Source: Candidatus Cloacimonadota bacterium (GTDB lineage: Bacteria; Cloacimonadota; Cloacimonadia; Cloacimonadales; Cloacimonadaceae). From it: a DNA stretch of 17,368 nucleotides. Positions within the stretch are counted from its first letter, which is position 1. The number at the start of each line of letters is the position of its first letter. The stretch covers positions 1 to 17,368 of the forward strand of contig JAQUJJ010000074.1 in the NCBI GenBank assembly GCA_028681035.1, in the 5' to 3' direction. The translations under genes and the position numbers were made by a program. The notes beneath the pieces were generated by a model. That model saw only the letters and a program-made list of their open reading frames with translations. It searched no databases and was not told the origin of the DNA. Positions 1 to 6,612 of the stretch are shown here, in pieces.

Positions 1-97
1 AGATAGTAGAAGCTTCTCTGGTTCCCGAAGGTTAATCTGAATTCCTGAGAAGAGTTAGTCACTCTTCCAATCTTACATTTAGACATATTTTCCAGTG

Positions 98-117
98 GGG
101 GAGTCAATCGGCTCCCC
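98..117 (+). promoter_or_regulatory. Hairpin in the leader of the replication helicase gene
   Basis: GGGGAG (98-103) and CTCCCC (112-117) form a perfect 6-bp stem with an 8-nt loop, ending 19 nt before the helicase start codon. No clean T-run follows, so it is a weak terminator at best. It could end an upstream transcript whose gene is cut off by the window edge: one frame shows a stop at 33-35 that could be a gene tail. It could also be an mRNA structure. The hairpin is plain in the sequence; its role is not. Confidence 0.4.
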
Positions 118-136
118 TTACTAATTCGAGGTTCTT

Positions 137-1618
137 ATGAAACATCATATAAACATAGCCCAAGTATTTTCCTGTGTTCAGCCTGGACACCTACTGAACT
201 CATTCGGCAATGAACGGCAAGAGCAACCAGCAAACATTGTAATACCTGATGCAGCATTAACCACCGACATTGGTAATTCCATTAGGTTCATAAATGAAAA
301 CAGGACAACAGCTCGGTATTGTATTGAGCTTAATGCATGGGCTATCTGGACTGGCAGCCATTGGGAGATTGACCCATGTGATAACAAACTTACAATCGGC
401 AGTGATACTGTGATGAACATAATGCAGGAGGCTCGTGCTGCTTCTACGCTAGAGAAGCAGGTGGAGCTTGTCAGGTGGTGTAAGCAGTGCCAGAAGCCTG
501 AGCGTGTAAATGCCATGCTTAAGTTCGCAGCACCGAAGATGGCAATATCCTGGAGTACTATGGATACTGACACTTACATGCTGAATGTTCAGAACGGAAC
601 TATTGACCTCCGTACGGGTGAGTGCCTAGATCATAATCCTGCTCATATGAACGCAAAGATTGCACCTGTTACCTACGATCCAGGTGCTGAGTGTCCGAGG
701 CTCATTCAGTATCTTGAGTCAGCATTTCCTGGTAATTCGGAGATGATCCACTACATGCAGAAGGTGTTTGGATACATTCTGACCGGCGATACCAAGGAGA
801 AGTGCTTCTTCATCTTCTATGGTCCTGGTGGCAACAATGGTAAATCTGTTCTTATAAATGTAATCAGGCACATCCTTGGAGAAGATTACTCATTTCAGAC
901 ACCAGTCTCTACACTCCAGAGGAAGAAGCCAGGTGGCAATAGCAATGATATTGTAAGGCTTAAAGGTGCTCGGTTTGTTGCTGCCTCCGAAATAGACCCT
1001 AAACAGCGTTATCAGTTCGATGAGGCTCTTTTGAAGATGCTTACCGGCAATGATTCCGTTGCTGCCAGAGCATTGTTCAAGGAGTATATTGAATACTATC
1101 CAGAGTTCAAGCTGTTCATCGGGACTAATACCGAACCAGAGTTCAACACTAAAGATACTGCTCTAATGGATAGGGTAATGAAGATCACGTTTAGAGTATC
1201 ATTCCCAAGAGATCATGCTGAACGTGACAATGATTTGCTTGCCAATCTAAAAGCTGAGGCTTCTGGCATACTGAACTGGGCTATTGAAGGTTGTCTGTTA
1301 TGGCAGAGTGAGGGTCTTGGTGCTGTTCCTGATGAAGTGGCTTTTGAGCTGCCTACAGATGAGAGCTTAGCAGCTATAGATAGGTTTCTGCATGAGAGTT
1401 GTGATTTCCAGGATGGTTCTATGCAGAAGTGTGGTGTTCTTTATGAGAGATATTCTGTTTGGTGCTCAGCTCATAATATGGTGCCAGTAGGGAATGCTAT
1501 CTTCAGCAGACATATTAAAGATCGTTTCAAGCTTTCATCTCGCACCTATAAAAACCTTGGCACACATTGGTTTGGTATCCTTCTCAAGGAAGCATTAACA
1601 GACACTATAACCGCATGA
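137..1618 (+). CDS. Phage/plasmid primase-helicase, P4/D5 family, superfamily 3 helicase
   Basis: This 493-aa protein is likely the replicative DNA helicase of the element. The SF3 signature is clear. A Walker A loop with G-K-S lies at residues 229-237, after a hydrophobic strand. A Walker B-like segment ending in E-I-D lies at about 279-287. A motif C-type strand ending in G-T-N lies at about 325-331, and an arginine-finger-like M-D-R at about 344-346. The part before residue 225 matches the D5-type linker that precedes the ATPase in P4-family proteins, including an N-G-T-I-D-L segment at about 153-158. Full P4 alpha-type proteins are usually longer and carry an N-terminal primase or zinc domain. 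None is visible here, so this is probably helicase-only, with any primase encoded elsewhere. The start has a GAGG ribosome site 5 nt upstream. A terminator follows the gene. Confidence 0.9.
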   Translation: MKHHINIAQVFSCVQPGHLLNSFGNERQEQPANIVIPDAALTTDIGNSIRFINENRTTARYCIELNAWAIWTGSHWEIDPCDNKLTIGSDTVMNIMQEARAASTLEKQVELVRWCKQCQKPERVNAMLKFAAPKMAISWSTMDTDTYMLNVQNGTIDLRTGECLDHNPAHMNAKIAPVTYDPGAECPRLIQYLESAFPGNSEMIHYMQKVFGYILTGDTKEKCFFIFYGPGGNNGKSVLINVIRHILGEDYSFQTPVSTLQRKKPGGNSNDIVRLKGARFVAASEIDPKQRYQFDEALLKMLTGNDSVAARALFKEYIEYYPEFKLFIGTNTEPEFNTKDTALMDRVMKITFRVSFPRDHAERDNDLLANLKAEASGILNWAIEGCLLWQSEGLGAVPDEVAFELPTDESLAAIDRFLHESCDFQDGSMQKCGVLYERYSVWCSAHNMVPVGNAIFSRHIKDRFKLSSRTYKNLGTHWFGILLKEALTDTITA

Positions 1619-1661
1619 GCTTATATCTGTAATAAGTTTCTCAGAATACCAGTAGCACATT

Positions 1662-1686
1662 AGCCCCCTATCCCAAGGGGGCTTTT
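1662..1686 (+). terminator. Rho-independent terminator after the helicase gene
   Basis: AGCCCCC (1662-1668) pairs with GGGGGCT (1677-1683), with one further T-A pair possible at the loop, followed by TTTT. It lies 44 nt after the helicase stop and fits an intrinsic terminator for that gene. Confidence 0.85.
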
Positions 1687-2424
1687 ATGTTTCTATACAA
1701 TATAGCTTTAGTAGTTCTGTTGAGCCATCTGAGGTAAATGAGGCATTTTTTTGAGAAAGTTAACCAGTAAAAAATTTACACTGAACTGTTTTTCAGAAAA
1801 TTTGGCTCATATGGTTCATTCACCTCACGAAAATCAAGCTTATCACTATAACCAGTTATAATATCAAAACTATAGAACACACTGAATATGGTTGTATCCC
1901 CTCATAGGGATACACCATGTTCTTGTATGATGCTCTATTGACAGTGTTCATATTACAGAGCAGATATCACTCTCCAAACGCCTTCAAACACAATAACTAT
2001 ATACGCTCACAACAATTGGGATGTTGTATCGCTACTGTTCCTCAAAGACCTTATCCTAATTGCCAACTCAGGAAAGCGGTTATATCTCTCATCAACAGCT
2101 GAGACAGCACTCAATACATGTTCACATATTAAAGTATGTTTTTCATACTATCTGATAATATTAAAATCCTCTGTTCTGGAGAACAACCCACTTGAGAGGC
2201 TATGTCTCCAACCAGTGCATTAGTGCATAGCATTACAACCCAGAGAACCTGTAAAATCACCATTACTGGCAATCATCACGAGAGCCACTAAACCACCCTA
2301 ACAGCCATAACAATTCTAGCATATCCAGAACATTAAACGCCTTCTAATTGCTGTAAAATCATGCTATTGGTATGCTCTTAGTTAACGTTCCAATGCCCAA
2401 CCAGAGGTCTATCAGGAAAATAGC
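1687..2424. other. Non-coding stretch with several inverted repeats
   Basis: About 740 bp without a convincing gene. An imperfect inverted repeat has 17-bp arms at 1730-1746 and 1811-1827 (14 of 17 match). A perfect 8-bp hairpin lies at 1893-1914 and a 6-bp hairpin with a T5 loop at 2133-2149. TGGAGA/TCTCCA arms lie at 2177-2182 and 2205-2210. An 11-bp direct repeat, CTGTAAAATCA, occurs at 2249-2259 and 2351-2361. The left part is A/T-rich. Its place next to a replication helicase makes a replication origin or control region possible, but no clear iteron array is present. The one short open frame, at 1917-2102, lacks a ribosome site and resembles no protein. Confidence 0.5.
2348..2376 (+). 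promoter_or_regulatory. Candidate sigma-70-type promoter for the small membrane gene pair
   Basis: TTGCTG (2348-2353) and TATGCT (2371-2376) are separated by 17 bp, and the 2425 gene starts about 50 bp downstream. Both boxes match the consensus only partly, so this is a candidate and no more. Confidence 0.35.
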
Positions 2425-2766
2425 ATGACATTGATAATGTTTCTGGTCGTACTGGCTGTAATAGCACTACCCTCAATAATCTGGCTCTACGCACTTGCAG
2501 ACGCAACAATTAATACATTCAAGACATTTAGTTTAAAAATCATTTGGATATTGGCAATCTGTTTTTTTCCGGTAGTGGGAGCATTGCTTTATTACCTGAT
2601 AGGGCGAGATCAGAGAAGGACACGTTATCCAGTTGGAAGGTTTGTGCTCGTTTGTATCCTGATTTTTCCAATAGTGATGACAATAGCCTATTACCTACAA
2701 TCACCAGAACCAAGGACATACTTGGAGCCATCAACACCATTGCCTTCAAAGGCTATTCAGATATAA
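2425..2766 (+). CDS. Small three-helix membrane protein, PLDc_N-like
   Basis: This 113-aa protein has hydrophobic helices at about 2-22, 38-59 and 72-90. The first two, with the connecting A-D-A-x-x-N segment and the ending P-V-V-G-A-L-L-Y-Y-L-I-G-R, resemble the PLDc_N domain. That is a two-helix membrane hairpin seen alone or ahead of phospholipase D-type domains. No catalytic domain is present, and the C-terminus is a short Pro-rich tail. The start has an AGGA ribosome site 7 nt upstream. The next gene begins 33 nt later, so the two membrane genes are probably cotranscribed. The function is unknown; the family link is by pattern only. Confidence 0.7.
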   Translation: MTLIMFLVVLAVIALPSIIWLYALADATINTFKTFSLKIIWILAICFFPVVGALLYYLIGRDQRRTRYPVGRFVLVCILIFPIVMTIAYYLQSPEPRTYLEPSTPLPSKAIQI

Positions 2767-2799
2767 ACAACAAGAAAGGGGCAGCTGGTACTCATCGTT

Positions 2800-3171
2800 A
2801 TGACTGAACTTATGAGCATATTAGAAAGATTGACTGCACTGTATTTCATTGATAATCCATCAAAGAGTATCATTCTTGCCATTGCCGTAATAATCATAGC
2901 CGTGATGATAGTATCAGTGGTTCGCATCATTAAGCGTAATCTACTCACTATTTTAATGTGTTTGATGCTTTTTGGATTATACGCTTTAGCATCAGTAGTC
3001 CTATTACCGCCAAGTGTCACTGTCACATTTAGAATATTATTAGCTGGTGTATGCAGTATTCTTACAACGATTTGCGGTGTGTCTGTTTTGAACTTCATCG
3101 GTATTGCAGACAACACCTCAATCAGAAAAATCTATGAGGACAAAGCGAGAAACTTGAAGAGGAGCCTATAG
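2800..3171 (+). CDS. Small integral membrane protein of unknown function
   Basis: A 123-aa protein that I do not recognise. It has three likely membrane helices: about 23-44, then after an R-x-I-K-R stop-transfer-like segment about 48-67, and about 77-101. It ends in a short charged tail rich in Lys and Arg, which should be cytoplasmic. The ribosome site is poor. The gene lies between the PLDc_N-like membrane gene and the IHF-like gene, only 4 nt from the latter, so the three look like one operon. The short length and lack of soluble domains leave the role open. Confidence 0.65.
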   Translation: MTELMSILERLTALYFIDNPSKSIILAIAVIIIAVMIVSVVRIIKRNLLTILMCLMLFGLYALASVVLLPPSVTVTFRILLAGVCSILTTICGVSVLNFIGIADNTSIRKIYEDKARNLKRSL

Positions 3172-3175
3172 GATC

Positions 3176-3451
3176 ATGACCAAAGCCGACATTGCAGAGA
3201 AGATACGCACCACTACCGGCCTATCTAAGAAGGACTCTGTAGCAATGCTGGAGGCTGTGTTCTCGATCATGAAGAGCACCCTGGAAACAGGCGAAAAGAT
3301 CAAGGTTGCTGGTTTTGGTAATTTTGAGGTGAAGCAGAAGAAAGATCGCAAGGGCAGGAATCCACAGACCGGAGAAACCATAACGATAGAAGCCAGGAAG
3401 ATATTGAGCTTCAAGCCGAGTATGCTGTTACGTCAGGCAATGAACAAATAA
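3176..3451 (+). CDS. HU/IHF family DNA-bending protein, IHF-alpha-like
   Basis: This 91-aa protein has the usual length and all landmarks of the HU/IHF family: an N-terminal helical dimerisation part, G-F-G-N-F at 46-50, and the beta-arm tip R-N-P-Q-T-G at 61-66. The intercalating proline is P63. The G-R-N-P-x-T-G form and the T-K-A-D-I-A-E-K start resemble the alpha subunit of IHF more than HU. The role would be to bend DNA, for example at an integrase attachment site, an origin or a promoter. It overlaps or abuts nothing; the upstream membrane gene ends 4 nt earlier and carries the AGGAG ribosome site in its tail. An element-encoded copy could substitute for the host protein during recombination (inference). 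Confidence 0.92.
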   Translation: MTKADIAEKIRTTTGLSKKDSVAMLEAVFSIMKSTLETGEKIKVAGFGNFEVKQKKDRKGRNPQTGETITIEARKILSFKPSMLLRQAMNK

Positions 3452-3523
3452 TTACTTATTTCAGATTCTACTGGAATGCATAATGAGCATTGATCTTAGG
3501 AAGCAATTAGTACAGGAGGCTGT

Positions 3524-5821
3524 ATGACCAACGATAATACAAAAAAAGTATCTTCTATAACTGATGAAGTAAAGGAGCTTCATCCATTATTAAGTAAGCT
3601 ACTTCCTAAGTTACCAAACGTAATTAAAGTTGAATACACACATGGTCAAAGTGAAATGGGTGCTGATTTTATAGTTGCCAAAAACAATGATGTTTTTGGG
3701 AATACAGAATATATTGGTTTGATTGCAAAGATAGGTAAAGTAGTACAGAATTTTACTGACATAGAAAGGCAGATAGATGAATGTAATGTGCCAAGACCGG
3801 TCTTTGGCGGTAAAGAAAAAGCTAGATTAGTTGAAGTATGGGTAGTTGTTACTGAACACATAACAAAGGGGGCCCAAGAAAAGATATATGATAAATTTAG
3901 TACAAGAAAAATTAATTTCATAGATGGTAAAGCACTTGAAAAATGGATTGATGAACTTTTGCCAAACTATTGGTATGACGTATCATTGGAAGTAGGAGAA
4001 TATTTAAACTTGTTGCATGCAAAGAATACAGAAATAGATAACAGTCTAAACTTAGTTCAGGTCGCAAGCAACCACTTCTATATCGAGCAAGATATTTACG
4101 ACTTTCCTAGATTCGATTATAGAATTAAACTTAAAAAATTACAAAAGAAGGCCACTAAAGTAGATATACATGATGTAATAAAGAGTAATAAGTTTGTTCT
4201 TATTGAAGGCGGAATGGGAGCAGGGAAATCTAAGCTATTGAGAAAGCTTGTTGATTACCATACTAGGCCAGATATATATTCAGAAAACAAAACTATACCA
4301 GTTATTACAAGCTTTAAAGAACTACATGATGAATATAAAGGAAATGTAACTCAATTAATACAGAATAAACTTGGCAGTCAGTTATATGGAGAGCTAAGTG
4401 AATATAAATGTCTGTTACTTATTGATGGATTTGATGAGAAAAATTTACCAGCAGATAAACAGATAGAGGCCTTGAAATCTATAAATAGCATTATTAAAGC
4501 TGATAGTAACGTAAAAGCTGTAGTTACATCAAGATATCTAAAAGGATTGGATCAAAGTAACGAGTTAGAAGATGACATTTCAAGAGTTGAGATTAGGCCA
4601 CTATCGCTGAGTAAAACCATATTATTTATATCTACAATATGTAATGAACTTAATATGTCAAAGAGGATAATAGAAGACCTTAAAAAGTCACCCCTATTTA
4701 GAGAACTTCCAAAAAGTCCAATTGCTGCAATCTTGCTTGCTAAGTTACTGAATGAAAACTCAAAAGATATACCGTCTAACATGACTGAACTTTATTCGAA
4801 ATACACAGAATTCGTATTAGGAAGATGGGACATTGATAAAGGCTTACAGTCGCAGAAAGAATATCAAGCACTGGATAATATAATGGCTGAGTTGTCAACA
4901 TATATGGTTGATAACGAACTGTCAGCAATATCAATAGATGAGGTAAAGAAAGCATTCAGATTATATTTAAAGAAAAGAAATCTAGAAATTGATGGTGACG
5001 ATTTATTTAACAAGATGGTTGATAGATGCGATATTGTTGTAATTGACAATGATAGAAACATATTTGCATTAAAGCATAGAACTTTTATTGAGTTCTTTTA
5101 TGCTAAGTCAATGATCAAAAACAATAGTTTACATATTGATAATAGGATATACAGCCCATACTGGATGAATACTTTTTACTTTTATCTAGGTATACAAAAG
5201 GACTGCCCAGATGTTCTAAGAGCAATGCTTGAATTAAATGCAGAAAGCGAACCTGAAAAATGGATGAAGATAGTTAATATGCCCAACTATTTACTTGCCG
5301 CTTACACTACTCCATATGAAATAATTTCTGACGGTGTTTATAGTCTAATAAAAGAAGCGGCAAATTTGTATAATGATATTGTAACAGGCTGTTTACAGTC
5401 ACCATTTACAAGTTTACCTAGGATGCACATTTTGTATATTATGCAGCGTGTTATACGTGACACATTTTCATATGAGTTTTTCAAAGTAGCCATTGAAGAT
5501 GCTGCTTTAAAAATTCACGACAGTACTTTAAGCACTGAACTTAAAGCCTATTCTTTGTTTTTCTTGAATGTAGCTTATATAGATTTAGGTGCAGATCAAT
5601 CTTTTGATTTCATGCTAAAATCAATTACTGACACGTTACCAATAGATATTGCTTTAGCATTCAGACACGAATCAGATAAGTTAAAAGAGTATACAACATT
5701 AATGAAAAAACAAGATAAACGAATAAACAAGAAGCTTAAACATAATAGTTCTTTACATGCAATGATTAAAAAAATGTATGACATGCCAATATCTGTAGTT
5801 GAGGCTAAGGCTCTAAAGTAA
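3524..5821 (+). CDS. NACHT-domain STAND ATPase with degenerate PD-(D/E)xK-like N-terminus (putative antiphage protein)
   Basis: This 765-aa protein has three parts. Residues 1-145 resemble an Mrr-like nuclease fold: G-A-D at 46-48, then a strand ending in K69. The middle Q/E of the usual (Q/E)xK is isoleucine (I67-A-K69), so catalysis is doubtful. Residues about 222-525 form a NACHT ATPase. Its Walker A is at 229-236 (G-x4-G-K-S), and its Walker B has the NACHT pattern D301-G-F-D304-E305. The sensor T-S-R is at 335-337, and the H-R-T-F-x-E-F-F-x-A signature of NACHT winged-helix regions is at 518-527. The rest is helical without obvious repeats, perhaps the sensor. Bacterial NACHT proteins are known antiphage STAND NTPases. 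The gene is strikingly A/T-rich compared with its neighbours, suggesting separate acquisition. An AGGAGG ribosome site lies just upstream (3514-3519). Confidence 0.88.
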   Translation: MTNDNTKKVSSITDEVKELHPLLSKLLPKLPNVIKVEYTHGQSEMGADFIVAKNNDVFGNTEYIGLIAKIGKVVQNFTDIERQIDECNVPRPVFGGKEKARLVEVWVVVTEHITKGAQEKIYDKFSTRKINFIDGKALEKWIDELLPNYWYDVSLEVGEYLNLLHAKNTEIDNSLNLVQVASNHFYIEQDIYDFPRFDYRIKLKKLQKKATKVDIHDVIKSNKFVLIEGGMGAGKSKLLRKLVDYHTRPDIYSENKTIPVITSFKELHDEYKGNVTQLIQNKLGSQLYGELSEYKCLLLIDGFDEKNLPADKQIEALKSINSIIKADSNVKAVVTSRYLKGLDQSNELEDDISRVEIRPLSLSKTILFISTICNELNMSKRIIEDLKKSPLFRELPKSPIAAILLAKLLNENSKDIPSNMTELYSKYTEFVLGRWDIDKGLQSQKEYQALDNIMAELSTYMVDNELSAISIDEVKKAFRLYLKKRNLEIDGDDLFNKMVDRCDIVVIDNDRNIFALKHRTFIEFFYAKSMIKNNSLHIDNRIYSPYWMNTFYFYLGIQKDCPDVLRAMLELNAESEPEKWMKIVNMPNYLLAAYTTPYEIISDGVYSLIKEAANLYNDIVTGCLQSPFTSLPRMHILYIMQRVIRDTFSYEFFKVAIEDAALKIHDSTLSTELKAYSLFFLNVAYIDLGADQSFDFMLKSITDTLPIDIALAFRHESDKLKEYTTLMKKQDKRINKKLKHNSSLHAMIKKMYDMPISVVEAKALK

Positions 5822-5889
5822 GATTTTTTATTAATGTGAGCAACAATAGTTATTATGTAATAACCGTCATATCAGGAGGTACTACTAAA

Positions 5890-6474
5890 ATGTCTAATCT
5901 AACAGAACTAACAGCACAGATAATAGCGGCAAGAGCAGCAAAGAAAGATATGTCTACAGAGGAACTACAACAAGAAATGCAGATGGTATATTCCTTCCTC
6001 AAAGGTATTGAGTCTGGTGATATGCCTGCACCAGTAACAGTGGCTCAAGAACCAACTGTAGAAGAATCTAAGCCACAGTTGACCCTTAAACAAGCATTCA
6101 AGAAAGATGAAGTAATCTGTATGATCTGCAACCAGGGATTCAAAACCCTCAAGAGACATCTAACTATGGCTCACAACCTTAAACCTGGAGAGTATAGGAA
6201 GCAGTTCAATATTCCTTCAACACAATCTCTAGCCGCAAAGAGCTACAGTGACTCCAGAAGGCAAATGGCATTAGACAAGGGGCTTGGAGCAGGTCTGGTT
6301 AAGTATAGAGCAGATAAGGCTGCTAAGAAGGCTGTTGTTCCAATGGTGAATGTTAAGTCCACTGCTACAGGAGTTAAGGTAATAGCACCAGTACCGGTAG
6401 CCAAAAAGAAACCATCAGTGCCAGTAGTGAAAGTGAAAGCTGCTGTACCTGCTAAAGTGGCTAAGAAGAAGTGA
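5890..6474 (+). CDS. MucR/Ros family zinc-finger transcriptional regulator with Lys-rich tail
   Basis: This 194-aa protein matches the MucR/Ros family. Its N-terminal helical part begins M-S-N-L-T-E-L-T-A-Q-I and includes M-S-x-E-E-L. It has one zinc finger of pattern C77-x2-C80-x9-H90-x4-H95, followed by the G-E-Y-R-x-x-F segment typical of the family. The last 50 residues are an added tail of Lys, Ala, Val and Pro that should bind DNA or acidic partners non-specifically. MucR proteins are known to act as H-NS-like silencers of A/T-rich genes in some proteobacteria, and the A/T-rich NACHT gene lies directly upstream (inference). I chose the ATG at 5890 because AGGAGG (5874-5879) lies 10 nt before it. 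A GTG at 5836 would add 18 residues but has no ribosome site. Confidence 0.85.
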   Translation: MSNLTELTAQIIAARAAKKDMSTEELQQEMQMVYSFLKGIESGDMPAPVTVAQEPTVEESKPQLTLKQAFKKDEVICMICNQGFKTLKRHLTMAHNLKPGEYRKQFNIPSTQSLAAKSYSDSRRQMALDKGLGAGLVKYRADKAAKKAVVPMVNVKSTATGVKVIAPVPVAKKKPSVPVVKVKAAVPAKVAKKK

Positions 6475-6612
6475 CTCGATTATGCGACTCACGCAAAGCC
6501 GTGGTTGACAGTAAGGTGGTTTTCTTTTGCAGGATGAATAAGAAGAAGTTTGATAGCAAGATACTCTGCCGAGACTGCCAGCAAAAACTTTCTAAATAAC
6601 ACAGGACTTATA

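Noticed and set aside
178..573. Minus-strand open frame inside the helicase gene
   Set aside because: It lies entirely over a well-supported plus-strand gene and has no motif or ribosome site.
1917..2102. A 61-codon open frame in the gap after the helicase gene
   Set aside because: No ribosome site, no recognisable composition or motif, and it starts right after a hairpin in a non-coding stretch.
2249..2361. CTGTAAAATCA direct repeat as replication iterons
   Set aside because: Only two copies, 102 bp apart and without regular phasing.
2544..2807. Alternative plus-strand frame overlapping the PLDc_N-like gene
   Set aside because: The competing frame encodes a clear membrane protein with a ribosome site, whereas this one has neither feature.
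6534..6599. A 21-residue Lys-rich frame with one CxxC just before the R-M gene
   Set aside because: An AGG directly abuts the ATG with no spacer, the frame is very short and nothing supports expression.
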